64,000 nt of DNA from Hyphomicrobiaceae bacterium. Lineage in GTDB: Bacteria; Pseudomonadota; Alphaproteobacteria; Rhizobiales; Hyphomicrobiaceae. This document shows positions 1-8,206 of the stretch, piece by piece (positions within the stretch are counted from its first letter, which is position 1; each line of letters begins with the position of its first letter). Both the position numbers and the translations under genes were made by a program. The DNA lies in assembly GCA_021775735.1 (NCBI GenBank), contig JAJFHG010000064.1, positions 29,792 through 93,791 of the forward strand. Reading direction: 5' to 3'. The notes under the pieces were generated by a model, which made no database searches, was not told the DNA's origin, and was given only the letters and a program-made list of their open reading frames with translations.

Positions 1-72
1 GCTCTCAGCAATCGCGCGCAAAACATTGCGGCCGATGCGTCCAAAACCATTGATCGCAACCTTAACTGTCAT
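1..72 (-). CDS. gap: Glyceraldehyde-3-phosphate dehydrogenase, N-terminal fragment
   Basis: Only the first 24 codons are inside the window; the gene continues past the left edge. Read on the minus strand from the ATG at 72, the protein begins MTVKVAINGFGRIGRN, the nucleotide-binding start of the GAPDH Rossmann fold (GFGRIGRN motif). The enzyme oxidises glyceraldehyde-3-phosphate to 1,3-bisphosphoglycerate with NAD(P)+ in glycolysis and gluconeogenesis. It is transcribed away from the next gene, so the 387 bases to its right are a divergent promoter region. Confidence 0.9.
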   Translation of the reverse strand, partial: MTVKVAINGFGRIGRNVLRAIAES

Positions 73-357
73 CGCTATCCTCCAAAGGGGCGGTCCGTTG
101 GCGGGCCCTTTGGAGGCGTGCCAGGTGCCGTGTTGTTGGGCAGATTGGCAGACGGGCCAACATACCGTGTCACAGATGTGGCGCCATTAACTTGACGACC
201 GGGTTGCCTGTCAATGCGGCATCCGTACGAGGCGCAAATCCTGAGCTCTATCGCTCACGGGTGCGATGCACGGCCTCCCTACGGGTGTGGAGGGGAACGG
301 TCGTTCGCTCGGACCCAATTTTTGTGCCCGCAAGAGGAAGTTATTCGCTGTCATTTG

Positions 358-386
358 TTGCACAGCGTTTTGAGACCACTTATGTT
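358..386 (+). promoter_or_regulatory. Candidate sigma-70-type promoter for the coiled-coil/zapA genes
   Basis: TTGCAC (358-363) and TATGTT (381-386) are separated by 17 bases, a good fit to a housekeeping promoter, and lie about 70 bases upstream of the ATG at 460. Nothing else was recognised in the 73-459 intergenic stretch between the divergent gap gene and this promoter. The call rests on the motif alone. Confidence 0.4.
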
Positions 387-459
387 GGATCCAGCATTCG
401 GAGCTGCCGCTTATTCAGGCGCGGCGGCTGGACAAAAGTCTTCAGCTAGGATTGGGCTC

Positions 460-723
460 ATGGCTCAGCAGGCAAAGAAAAAAGCCGCGCGCCAAGCCCG
501 GCGTTCTAACAATACAACAGCTGGCACCGAAGGTGCGGGCAACACAGGCCTCAAAGCGTCTGATGCCTCGTCCGCTCGCCTGGCCCAGCTCGAGCGTGAG
601 CGCAATGAGGCTTTGCGCCAATTGGCAGACGCCAACGAGCGGATCAAGCAGCTCGAAGACGCCCAAGAGCAGGTCGTCCATCGAATTGATTGGGTTGTCG
701 ATTCGCTTCATACTCTGAAGTAG
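460..723 (+). CDS. Small coiled-coil protein (DUF4164-like)
   Basis: An 87-residue protein with a basic, Ala/Lys/Arg-rich N-terminus (residues 1-16), a low-complexity linker, and a predicted coiled coil over roughly residues 38-75 (heptad-like LAQLERERNEALRQLADAN). Short coiled-coil proteins of the DUF4164 type commonly sit directly upstream of zapA in Rhizobiales, and that position is the main basis for the family name. The ATG at 460 is preferred over in-frame upstream starts because it has a purine-rich stretch (AGCTAGGA) before it and the upstream extension looks non-coding. A role together with ZapA in division is inference from position only. Confidence 0.7.
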   Translation: MAQQAKKKAARQARRSNNTTAGTEGAGNTGLKASDASSARLAQLERERNEALRQLADANERIKQLEDAQEQVVHRIDWVVDSLHTLK

Positions 724-849
724 GACGCGCTCTGATTCGAGTGCACCGGCTGGTGCCGGTGTGAGCATGTGCGCTCACAGGAGCACGCGGGGATAAGGCG
801 CCCAGGTACTTGGACAGGTACTTGGACTTGGGGGGGGAGGCTCGAGGCA

Positions 850-1116
850 ATGGGGCAGGTTGCTGTTTCGCTCAATGGACGAACCTATCGTCTCGCTTGC
901 AACGATGGCGAAGAGGAACGCTTGCGCACGCTTGCTGATCAGGTGCGCCAGAAGCTCAATACCCTCACCGATGAGTTTGGCCAGGTTGGCGAGACGCGCC
1001 TTCTAGTCATGGCAGCCTTAATGTTGGCCGATGACCTTTTGGACGCAAAGCCCGAGGGGGCACCGCCGGGCCAAGGCAAACCGGACACAGATGATCCGGC
1101 TGAAGACGCGGCATAA
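850..1116 (+). CDS. zapA: Cell division protein ZapA
   Basis: An 88-residue protein. ZapA binds FtsZ and promotes bundling of protofilaments at the Z-ring. The N-terminal half has the ZapA signature of a short beta strand, then NGRTYRLACNDGEEERLRTL, then a helix with DQVRQKLN, followed by the amphipathic dimerisation helix (GETRLLVMAALMLADDLLD). The acidic Pro/Gly/Asp-rich tail (residues 68-88) is variable in the family. The ATG at 850 sits after a very G-rich stretch (GGGGGGGGAGG) that can serve as ribosome binding site; an in-frame upstream start at 769 would add sequence unlike the family. The 6S RNA gene follows, the usual alphaproteobacterial arrangement. Confidence 0.9.
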   Translation: MGQVAVSLNGRTYRLACNDGEEERLRTLADQVRQKLNTLTDEFGQVGETRLLVMAALMLADDLLDAKPEGAPPGQGKPDTDDPAEDAA

Positions 1117-1250
1117 ATCCCGTCTGCCTCGCATGATAACTTGGTAAAGCAACGCGTCTTAATTGCACAGAATTCTCAAACCAGGCGAGTTGGTCCATTG
1201 GCCGCGAGGCGCCGGTCCTGCTTGGTCTCGCTTTTTTCAGATTTGGCTTT

Positions 1251-1256
1251 TACAAT
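1251..1256 (+). promoter_or_regulatory. -10 box of the 6S RNA promoter (candidate)
   Basis: TACAAT lies 6-7 bases before the expected 5' end of the 6S RNA and matches the sigma-70 -10 consensus in five of six positions. A weak TTGGTC about 30 bases upstream could act as -35 element. Confidence 0.4.
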
Positions 1257-1261
1257 CACGC

Positions 1262-1420
1262 CATGCTGCGGAGTTCGTCAGGAACTCGAATCTCACCGGC
1301 CTATACGATTTGCCAGGGAGCTGTCCCTGACCGGGGTCGTGGCCTCGGACATATGGCGCCCACCTTACATTTTGTAGGGACCCGGCGAGATCATTACGTT
1401 CCAACGGCTCCGCGGCACTC
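1262..1420 (+). ncRNA. ssrS: 6S RNA
   Basis: About 160 bases between zapA and the 5-formyl-THF cyclo-ligase gene, where 6S RNA sits in most proteobacteria. The ends pair: bases 1264-1273 (TGCTGCGGAG) with 1408-1417 (CTCCGCGGCA), ten pairs including one G-T wobble. The adjoining GGAAC (1281-1285) can pair with GTTCC (1398-1402). The middle is GC-rich and could form the long stem with a central open bubble that mimics an open promoter. 6S RNA binds the sigma-70 RNA polymerase holoenzyme and dampens transcription in stationary phase. The exact 5' and 3' ends are estimates from the pairing. Confidence 0.75.
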
Positions 1421-1518
1421 GCCCATCGCCCACCAGCCAACCCGGCTTAAAAGGCCTGGCATCAAACCGAGACCACGAGCTAAGGAACACGCGCGTTAAA
1501 CCCAGCGTGGTGCATTCA

Positions 1519-2109
1519 ATGTCGAGCGATGCCTCAATTTCAGACGCCAAAGCGGCCTTGCGCAAAACTGCCAAAGCAGTGCGTAAACAGGCGTCAGCAA
1601 CACATCGTGCAACGGCGGCGCAGATGTTTGCCAAATACGGGATAGGTTTTGCAGGTGTTGGCGCACCAGCGATTGTCTCTGGCTACATGCCGATTGGTGA
1701 TGAAGCGGACATTTCTGACTTAATGGAGCACTTGGCGAGAGACGGATTTGGGATTGCTCTGCCTGTTATGGTCGGCAAAGGCAAACCGCTTCAATTTCGC
1801 AGATGGCGTCCTGGAGATGTTCTCGATGAGGTCCAGTGGAGGATTCGCGAGCCTGGAGAAACGGCAGAGATTGTTGCGCCCGATGTCATGCTGTGTCCGC
1901 TGCTTGCATTTGATGAGGCTGGTTATCGTCTCGGCTATGGTGGTGGTTTTTATGACAGATCCCTGGCTGAGATCCGTGCCGCCAAGCCGGTGATCACAAT
2001 TGGTATCGCTTTTGACGAACAAAAGGTCGACGCGGTCCCACGTGACGCGTATGACCAACGTCTGGATTGGATATTAACTCCGTCTGGCGCGCACAAGTTT
2101 AGCGCGTGA
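1519..2109 (+). CDS. 5-formyltetrahydrofolate cyclo-ligase
   Basis: Converts 5-formyl-THF and ATP to 5,10-methenyl-THF, recycling folate. The 196-residue product is the usual family length. It has the N-terminal basic helix (AKAALRKTAKAVRKQ), the substrate/ATP region SGYMPIGDEAD, and the C-terminal signature GYRLGYGGGFYDRSL with the glycine-rich nucleotide loop. The ATG at 1519 is chosen; a GTG at 1507 is in frame and only four codons longer. It lies directly behind the 6S RNA gene, an arrangement widespread in proteobacteria, so read-through co-transcription with 6S RNA is plausible. Confidence 0.9.
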   Translation: MSSDASISDAKAALRKTAKAVRKQASATHRATAAQMFAKYGIGFAGVGAPAIVSGYMPIGDEADISDLMEHLARDGFGIALPVMVGKGKPLQFRRWRPGDVLDEVQWRIREPGETAEIVAPDVMLCPLLAFDEAGYRLGYGGGFYDRSLAEIRAAKPVITIGIAFDEQKVDAVPRDAYDQRLDWILTPSGAHKFSA

Positions 2110-2164
2110 TAAAAGCTGCGTGGCATTTAGCGGTGCATGAGAAGAGAAAAGAAAAGGCTTTTGT

Positions 2165-2992
2165 ATGCGGTTGTTGTTTCTGGGTGATTTGGTAGGGCGT
2201 AGTGGACGCAATGCAGCCATTGAAGCCCTACCAAATTTACGCAAACGCTATGGCCTCGACTTTGTCATTGTTAATGCAGAAAATGCAGCTGGCGGTTTTG
2301 GCATCACGGAAAGTATTCTTGTTGATCTGCTGGACGCTGGTGCCGATGCAGTAACGCTTGGGAACCATGCGTTTGATCAACGCGATGCTCTGGTTTTTAT
2401 CGAGCGCCACCCGCAACTATTACGCCCGCTTAATTTTCCGCGAGGGACGCCAGGGCGTGGTGCTGGTATTTTTGAATCCAAAACAACCGGACAAAATGTG
2501 CTGGTAATCAATGCCCAGGGTCGCGTCTTTATGCCCGAACTTGATTGCCCGTTTCGCGCCATCGACAACGAAGTCACGACCTGTCAGCTAAAGCGCGATT
2601 GTGATGCCATCTTTATCGACTTTCATGCCGAAGCAACAAGTGAGAAACAAGCGCTGGGCCATTTTCTCGATGGTCGGGTCAGTACCGTTGTTGGCACCCA
2701 CACCCATGTGCCAACGGCAGATGAGCGCGTGCTGGCCAAGGGTACGGCCTACATGTCAGACGTTGGTATGTGCGGTGTGTACAACTCAGTGCTCGGGATG
2801 AAAGCCGCTGAACCTGTCAATAGGTTCCTGACCCGGATTAACTCTGAGCGCTTCGAGCCTGAAACCGGTGCCGCCACGATTTGCGGTTTGGCGGTTGAGA
2901 TCAATGATCAAACAGGCCTTGCGGTGACCACAAATGCATTGCGGCTCGGTGGCGATTTAGAGCCTACCGAGCCGCTATTTTGGGTCGAGTGA
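2165..2992 (+). CDS. TIGR00282-family metallophosphoesterase (YmdB-like)
   Basis: A 275-residue calcineurin-like phosphoesterase of the YmdB/TIGR00282 type. Metal-ligand motifs are in order: FLGDLVGRSGR (residues 5-15), VNAENAAGG, LGNHAFD (the GNH box), and GTHTHVPTAD (the GTHTH box). YmdB enzymes hydrolyse 2',3'-cyclic nucleotide monophosphates; whether this one does is inferred from the family. No signal peptide, so it is cytoplasmic. The GAAAAGG upstream of the ATG is a reasonable ribosome binding site. It follows the cyclo-ligase by 55 bases on the same strand, as in many Rhizobiales, and is probably in the same transcription unit. Confidence 0.85.
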   Translation: MRLLFLGDLVGRSGRNAAIEALPNLRKRYGLDFVIVNAENAAGGFGITESILVDLLDAGADAVTLGNHAFDQRDALVFIERHPQLLRPLNFPRGTPGRGAGIFESKTTGQNVLVINAQGRVFMPELDCPFRAIDNEVTTCQLKRDCDAIFIDFHAEATSEKQALGHFLDGRVSTVVGTHTHVPTADERVLAKGTAYMSDVGMCGVYNSVLGMKAAEPVNRFLTRINSERFEPETGAATICGLAVEINDQTGLAVTTNALRLGGDLEPTEPLFWVE

Positions 2993-3141
2993 GTAGAGAT
3001 TTTGGCAAATCGATAAGAGAACTTAGCTCCCATCGAGAGCATACGACGCACGTTTTACAAACTTCGCGTCACGATGGGCAGTCGTGACTGCGCCGAATAG
3101 AACACGATTCGTGCTCTGAGCGGTACCCTCGTTAAGTTTGG

Positions 3142-3157
3142 TTAATAAAAGGTTAAC
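3142..3157 (+). promoter_or_regulatory. CtrA-type binding site upstream of yebC-ruvCA
   Basis: TTAA, seven bases, TTAAC: a full match to the alphaproteobacterial CtrA consensus TTAA-N7-TTAAC, 170 bases before yebC. A third TTAA at 3132 lies six bases upstream of the site. In related bacteria CtrA controls cell-cycle and division genes. The 2993-3326 gap otherwise shows only short inverted stretches around 3170-3215 (CACCACC / GGTGGTG-like). Confidence 0.4.
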
Positions 3158-3326
3158 GTGGTTGCTGGCACCACCTATTGTGAGCGGTAGGTTGTGGTGG
3201 CACAGGTGGCTTCCGTTGAGAGGCGGGACGTTGCCTTGACCGGTGAACACGCCTCGGGGCAAAACGAATGCACGCACGCAAAACGAAGTCACGGCAACGT
3301 GCAATACCAATAGGACCAGACCAGCT

Positions 3327-4076
3327 ATGGCAGGCCATTCCAAATTTAAGAACATCATGCACCGCAAGGGCCGCCAGGATGCAGTGCGGTCTAAACTGTT
3401 TGCCAAGCTGGCGCGTGAAATCTCGGTTGCCGCTAAAATGGGTGGTGGGGATATTGACCACAATCCGCGCCTCAGGCTGGCGGTGCGTTCAGCGCGTGCG
3501 GAAAGCATGCCGAAGGACAATATTGAGCGGGCAATTGAAAAAGCAGTCGGTGGTGATAGCGAGTCCTATGATGCCATTCGCTATGAAGGGTATGGCCCAA
3601 GTGGTGTCGCGGTCATTGTTGAAGCGCTAACTGACAATCGCAACCGGACAGGTGCTGCAGTTCGCGCGGCTTTTGCCAAACATGGTGGCAACCTAGGCGC
3701 CACAGGCGCTGTGTCCCATATGTTTGATCACGTTGGTGAAATTGTTTACCGCCCAGAGGCGGGTAGCGAAGACAAGGTGATGGAGGCGGTGATTGAAGCA
3801 GGCGCTGATGATGTTGTTTCCAGCGACACCGGACATGTCATCACGTGTAGCTTTGAATCGTTGGCCCAAGTGTCGGGTGCGTTGGAAGAAGCGCTGGGAC
3901 AAGCTGAAAGTGCCAAGCCTGTGTGGCGTCCATCATTGACGACCGACGTTGATGAGCAAGCTGCAAGCACATTGTTAAAACTCATCGCAACGCTTGAAGA
4001 TGAGGACGATGTGCAAACTGTGACTGCAAACTTTGAAGTGTCCGACGAAATTCTGGCAAAACTTACCGCAGCCTAA
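3327..4076 (+). CDS. yebC: YebC/PmpR family DNA-binding transcriptional regulator
   Basis: A 249-residue, full-length YebC family protein. It opens with the signature [18 protein letters not shown] and contains the family blocks [20 protein letters not shown] and [20 protein letters not shown]. Members bind DNA and several act at ruvC or quorum-sensing promoters; some paralogues have been linked to translation of proline-rich stretches. The ATG at 3327 is fixed by the conserved N-terminus; longer in-frame starts (e.g. 3243) would add basic, non-conserved sequence. It sits upstream of ruvC-ruvA, the classic location. Confidence 0.92.
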   Translation: MAGHSKFKNIMHRKGRQDAVRSKLFAKLAREISVAAKMGGGDIDHNPRLRLAVRSARAESMPKDNIERAIEKAVGGDSESYDAIRYEGYGPSGVAVIVEALTDNRNRTGAAVRAAFAKHGGNLGATGAVSHMFDHVGEIVYRPEAGSEDKVMEAVIEAGADDVVSSDTGHVITCSFESLAQVSGALEEALGQAESAKPVWRPSLTTDVDEQAASTLLKLIATLEDEDDVQTVTANFEVSDEILAKLTAA

Positions 4077-4187
4077 CGGCGTGGATATGGCGTCACTGCA
4101 TGAGCGCGCAGTTCCACATATCTCCAAAAACAATGCATATCCCACACCCGAATCAACGAATGTGGTATCGCCGGGTGAGAGGATACG

Positions 4188-4727
4188 ATGGCGAAACCAC
4201 CACTGCGCATACTTGGGATTGATCCAGGCCTACGCTTGACAGGCTGGGGGCTCGTTGACTGTGACGGTCCACGGCTGAGTTTTGTTGCCTGTGGTCACGT
4301 TAAATCGACGTCTGGTGAACCATTAGCCTATCGTTTGCGTGAATTGTTTGAAGGGCTCTCCAGCACGATTGCAACATTTGGCCCCCGTGAGGCCGCAGTG
4401 GAAGAAACCTTTGTCAATGAAAACGCAAAAGCAACGCTAAAGCTTGGTCAGGCACGCGGCATGGCCTTACTCGCTCCCGCGCTTTCAGGTTTGATCGTCG
4501 CCGAATATCCGCCAAATCTCGTCAAGAAGGCTGTGGTTGGTGCAGGCCACGCGGACAAAAACCAAGTGCAGGCGATGATTGGCTACCTGTTGCCCAAGGC
4601 AAAATTTGAGACGGCTGATGAGGCTGATGCGTTGGCCATTGCAATTTGTCATGCCCACCATCGCCGCCAAAATGTTTTGTTAGAAAAGGCACAAATGGCT
4701 CATGCGCCGAAGGCTGGGGCACGATGA
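4188..4727 (+). CDS. ruvC: Crossover junction endodeoxyribonuclease RuvC
   Basis: The Holliday junction resolvase that cuts junctions bound and moved by RuvAB. The 179-residue product has the RNase H-like fold motifs: [14 protein letters not shown] with Asp12, [11 protein letters not shown] with the catalytic Glu around 72, and the C-terminal [14 protein letters not shown] with Asp144 and Asp147. All four acidic positions are present, so it should be active. The ATG at 4188 follows GAGAGGATACG, a good ribosome binding site. Its stop overlaps the ruvA start (ATGA), indicating translational coupling. Confidence 0.95.
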   Translation: MAKPPLRILGIDPGLRLTGWGLVDCDGPRLSFVACGHVKSTSGEPLAYRLRELFEGLSSTIATFGPREAAVEETFVNENAKATLKLGQARGMALLAPALSGLIVAEYPPNLVKKAVVGAGHADKNQVQAMIGYLLPKAKFETADEADALAIAICHAHHRRQNVLLEKAQMAHAPKAGAR

Positions 4728-5338
4728 TCGGAAAGCTGAAAGGCCTCGTCGATGCTGTTGGCGAAACCCACGCTATTATTGATGTCAATGGTGTTGGTTA
4801 TGAAGTGCAATTGTCTACCCGGACGTTGCGCAATCTCACACCTGGCGATGAGGTAGCGCTAACCATTGATACGCATGTGCGCGATGATGCTATTCGCTTG
4901 TTTGGCTTTCAAAGTGAAGTTGAGCGCAGTTGGTTTCGTACCCTGCAAACAATTCAAGGTGTCGGGGCAAAAGTTGCACTTGGTGTTTTAGGTATCTTAC
5001 CACCGTCGGATCTTGGCCATGCCATCACGCTCGACAATTGGGCGGCCGTGGCAGAAACGCCTGGCGTTGGCAAGAAGCTGGCTCAGCGGATTGTTGCTGA
5101 ATTGAAGGATAAAGCCCCCAATCTTCAGGGCGCAACGATTGCTGGTGGTGGCAGTGTCAGTGATGCCACCGCGTCTGTCGCAAGCGATGCGCAAGCCGAG
5201 GCGCTGTCCGCGCTCAATAATCTCGGCTATAATCCGGCGCAGGCTACAACGGCAGTTGCTAAGGCGATTGAACAGCTTGGGCGTGATGCTGACACCTCAG
5301 CTCTGATCCGCCGTGGACTAAAAGAACTTTCCAGTTAG
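4724..5338 (+). CDS. ruvA: Holliday junction branch migration protein RuvA
   Basis: A 204-residue RuvA, which tetramerises on the four-way junction and docks the RuvB motor. It starts [18 protein letters not shown] as in the family, with the OB-fold domain I (1-63), the helix-hairpin-helix motifs of domain II ([19 protein letters not shown] and [17 protein letters not shown]), a flexible linker rich in Gly/Ser/Ala (about 140-158), and the RuvB-binding three-helix domain III ([17 protein letters not shown]). Overlaps the ruvC stop by four bases. ruvB is displaced 1.7 kb downstream by three inserted genes. Confidence 0.95.
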   Translation: MIGKLKGLVDAVGETHAIIDVNGVGYEVQLSTRTLRNLTPGDEVALTIDTHVRDDAIRLFGFQSEVERSWFRTLQTIQGVGAKVALGVLGILPPSDLGHAITLDNWAAVAETPGVGKKLAQRIVAELKDKAPNLQGATIAGGGSVSDATASVASDAQAEALSALNNLGYNPAQATTAVAKAIEQLGRDADTSALIRRGLKELSS

Positions 5339-5349
5339 CGAGGCTCTCA

Positions 5350-5610
5350 ATGCGTTCCCTCTTGAACTTCAATGTTTGGCTTTTGTTCAGTCTCGTCTGG
5401 GTTGGGGCCATGGCCTATTGGTGCTTTCAGTCCTGGCCGACGCTGCCACTGGATGTCAGCTCCATTGATCCTGAAACATTGAAGATCTTGGAAGGGGCCA
5501 AGTGGCGCCATCTGACCGAGCATGGCGTGGCCGCGGTGGTGCCGCCAGCGCTCGCCTATGTTGCAGGCCGTCTATTGTGCCGGTTCACTGGTGGCAAAAG
5601 TACAAACTAG
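5350..5610 (+). CDS. Small two-helix membrane protein, unknown function
   Basis: An 86-residue protein starting 11 bases after ruvA, so probably co-transcribed. One hydrophobic segment covers about residues 7-26 (WLLFSLVWVGAMAYWCF) and a second about 60-77 (VAAVVPPALAYVAGRLL), separated by a polar loop, with a short basic tail. The upstream GCGAGGCTCTCA gives a weak ribosome binding site. No known domain recognised. Similar small membrane proteins are found among ruv genes of alphaproteobacteria, but I cannot name a family. Confidence 0.65.
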   Translation: MRSLLNFNVWLLFSLVWVGAMAYWCFQSWPTLPLDVSSIDPETLKILEGAKWRHLTEHGVAAVVPPALAYVAGRLLCRFTGGKSTN

Positions 5611-5883
5611 CAGGTCTTCGGAGCCGTTCGGCACATCATCACCAAAGTCTGGCGTTGTGTTCCCTTTTGAGACAAAAAGCTGTGCGGCAACCGTACGGCG
5701 CCGCCGGTGCAGGTCGTCCAGGTACAATGCGGCAAAAAAAATTCATTAAATACATCAAATACATCGCATTTTTGGTTCGGCATTAAGTGAGCATTTAAGG
5801 GATTCCTTTAGCGTTCTAGTCTGGCGCCAAGCAAACCTTCCGTTGGTTGACGCCATCACTGTTTGTCTGAGGAGTTACCGACA

Positions 5884-6255
5884 ATGACGCTGCACCAGCG
5901 CGCCAACGCAGCACCGGTTGATCAACAAACGGCTGAACAACCAGCTGATAGCAAAAAGCCACGGTTTTCTCATCGCAAAAGGGCTGCCTCCGCGGGCATT
6001 ATCTATGCTGATACGATCAATGGAGCGGTGCATTGCATTGTGCGTGATATGTCGGTTACGGGCGCGCGTCTGCTGGTCAAAGAATCCAAGTTGGTGCCAA
6101 AGAACAAAGGCCAGCCTGGTTTGCCAACCGAATTTACGCTTAACATTCGCCTCGACCGCGTGGCGGTAAATTGCCGTGTTGTGTGGCAAGAGGGTGATGA
6201 AGTTGGAGTGCGCTTTACATCGGCTCCACGTGTTCTGTCGCGAACATTGCGCTAA
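5884..6255 (+). CDS. PilZ domain protein (first of a tandem pair)
   Basis: A 123-residue single PilZ domain with a 30-residue polar N-terminal extension. The c-di-GMP-binding signature is visible: RFSHR (RxxxR) near residue 27 and DMSVTGARL (D/NxSxxG) near 55, followed by the barrel strands FTLNIRLDRVAVNCRVVW and VGVRF. Binding c-di-GMP is therefore likely; the target process is unknown. The ATG at 5884 is chosen because GAGGAG lies 8 bases upstream; a TTG at 5863 is in frame. It lies between ruvA and ruvB with a paralogue directly downstream. Confidence 0.85.
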   Translation: MTLHQRANAAPVDQQTAEQPADSKKPRFSHRKRAASAGIIYADTINGAVHCIVRDMSVTGARLLVKESKLVPKNKGQPGLPTEFTLNIRLDRVAVNCRVVWQEGDEVGVRFTSAPRVLSRTLR

Positions 6256-6546
6256 GTCCCGTCTAACTCCTTATCCTTACAGTCTCCGTCTTGCACCAAT
6301 CAGATGAAGGATTATCTGTTGGTGATGCGAGATATATAAAATTGCAAATTTATCAGTAACGCCTTGTGAACGCTGACAGCGGATTTTGTCCTGCTAGGCA
6401 CAATTTTACATGCTCTTTGAGATAGTTCTCCGCGACATTAAGCAAAATTTGAAACGAATGATTCACTTCTTGGAGACCAAACTGGCTGCATCTACATTCA
6501 ATTCGTTTGTAGCTCTTTTAGAAAGACCAAAAAGGGAGGTTGCGCT

Positions 6547-6903
6547 ATGTCTCAAAGTCAAGTCACGGCGGCCAGTGGTGGGACGTTAACTGACAACGGT
6601 GCCGAGCGTCGCTGGGCACATCGCAAGCCATGTAGTTATCACGCGACGATCAAACGATCGGAAACAGGTACGAATATTGGCTGCTCGATAGTGAACATGT
6701 CGACGACAGGTGCCTGTCTTGAGTTGAAAGACCTGCCGTCAAATACCGAAAGCTGTTTGCATTTGCCAGCGTACTTCACGCTTACCATTCGTGCGGACCG
6801 CATGGAAATCGATTGCTCGATTGCGTGGCGCAAAGGAGCACAGATTGGTGCTCGTTTTTTGACGGCCCCACGTCCTATGAAAAGGGTCAAAGCAGACTGC
6901 TAG
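6547..6903 (+). CDS. PilZ domain protein (second of a tandem pair)
   Basis: A 118-residue PilZ protein, clearly a paralogue of the preceding gene: RRWAHRK supplies the RxxxR motif, NMSTTGACL the NxSxxG motif, and FTLTIRADRMEIDCSIAWRK aligns with the matching strand region of the first copy. It has its own strong ribosome binding site (AAAGGGAGG ahead of the ATG) and is separated from the first copy by 291 AT-richer bases, so it may have its own promoter. It carries three cysteines within about 45 residues, unlike copy one. Both c-di-GMP motifs are intact; the cellular role cannot be read from the sequence. Confidence 0.85.
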   Translation: MSQSQVTAASGGTLTDNGAERRWAHRKPCSYHATIKRSETGTNIGCSIVNMSTTGACLELKDLPSNTESCLHLPAYFTLTIRADRMEIDCSIAWRKGAQIGARFLTAPRPMKRVKADC

Positions 6904-7009
6904 CGGCCTGAGTTTGAGGTGCGGGCGAATGCGTAGTGTCGTTAAGTTTTAGGTGCATTGCAGTGCCTACTATCTTGACGCTTGGCGCAAATAAGCCCAC
7001 CACAAACCC

Positions 7010-8092
7010 ATGACAGATCGCTTGCTTTCCGCTGCAGCGGGCGAACGTGAAGCTCAGGAGGCTTCCATTCGCCCGCAAACGCTTGATGATTTCATCGGGC
7101 AAGAGCAGGCGTGCGCAAACTTGCGGGTTTTTATTGAAGCCGCGAAAACCCGCAATGATGCGCTTGATCATGTTTTGTTGGTCGGCCCCCCTGGCCTCGG
7201 CAAAACAACCATGGCGCAAATCGTTGCCAAAGAACTTGGTGTTGGATTTCGAGCAACGTCAGGACCGGTGATCTCTAAAGCTGGTGATCTGGCCGCATTG
7301 TTGACCAATCTCGAAGAACGCGATGTTTTGTTTATTGATGAGATTCATCGTCTAAATCCGGCTGTTGAAGAAATTCTTTATCCTGCAATGGAAGATTTCC
7401 AGCTCGACCTGATAATAGGTGAAGGTCCAGCTGCGCGATCGGTCCGCATTGATCTGTCTAAGTTCACGCTTATTGGTGCAACGACCCGGTCCGGTCTTTT
7501 GACAACGCCGTTGCGTGATCGTTTTGGTATTCCGATGCGGCTCAGTTTTTACTCAGTGGACCATTTGGAAAAAGTTGTGACGCGAGGTGCGCGTGTTCTT
7601 GGTACTGCGATGGAACCAGCGGGAGCACGTGAGATTGCACGGCGTGCACGCGGTACGCCGCGTATCGCGGGGCGTTTGCTCCGCCGCGTGCGTGACTTCG
7701 CGATTGTCGCGAAAGCGGAGAAAATTGATGTTGAACTCGCTGATTCCGCTTTGCGCGCGCTTGAGGTGGACAGCGAAGGTCTAGACATGCTCGACCATCG
7801 TTATTTGGGCTGTATTGCTAAGAATTACGAAGGTGGTCCGGTTGGTATTGAAACCATGGCAGCCGCCCTTTCTGAGCCGCGCGACGCCCTGGAAGAAATT
7901 GTTGAACCTTACCTCCTGCAGCAAGGTTTTATTGCTCGCACGCCGCGTGGACGTGTGCTGACACTCAAGGCCTACCGCCATTTAGGCATGCCAAGGCCCG
8001 CACGCAACGCAACGGCTGAGCTGTCATTGTTTGAGGCTGATGGGCCAAGCGATGACGCAAACGGCAATGATGGCAACCAGGGTCAGGCGTAG
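7010..8092 (+). CDS. ruvB: Holliday junction branch migration helicase RuvB
   Basis: The AAA+ hexameric motor that drives branch migration with RuvA. At 360 residues it is slightly long owing to an acidic/Asn-rich C-terminal tail (about 335-360). It has the [12 protein letters not shown]-terminal block, Walker A GPPGLGKT (59-66), Walker [11 protein letters not shown] (Asp110-Glu111), sensor GATTRSGLL, arginine finger region [13 protein letters not shown], and a winged-helix C-terminal domain ([21 protein letters not shown]) that binds DNA. No clear Shine-Dalgarno precedes the ATG. Separated from ruvA by the small membrane gene and two PilZ genes. Confidence 0.95.
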   Translation: MTDRLLSAAAGEREAQEASIRPQTLDDFIGQEQACANLRVFIEAAKTRNDALDHVLLVGPPGLGKTTMAQIVAKELGVGFRATSGPVISKAGDLAALLTNLEERDVLFIDEIHRLNPAVEEILYPAMEDFQLDLIIGEGPAARSVRIDLSKFTLIGATTRSGLLTTPLRDRFGIPMRLSFYSVDHLEKVVTRGARVLGTAMEPAGAREIARRARGTPRIAGRLLRRVRDFAIVAKAEKIDVELADSALRALEVDSEGLDMLDHRYLGCIAKNYEGGPVGIETMAAALSEPRDALEEIVEPYLLQQGFIARTPRGRVLTLKAYRHLGMPRPARNATAELSLFEADGPSDDANGNDGNQGQA

Positions 8093-8206
8093 TGGGCGCC
8101 GTCCTATTGCTGACGAACTATTTGCGTGATGTCCGGTCTTCTCAAGCAAAAATCATCAGGCTCTGCGGTGCCCAGGAGCGATAAGCAAGGAAAAGGTAGA
8201 TAGCGC

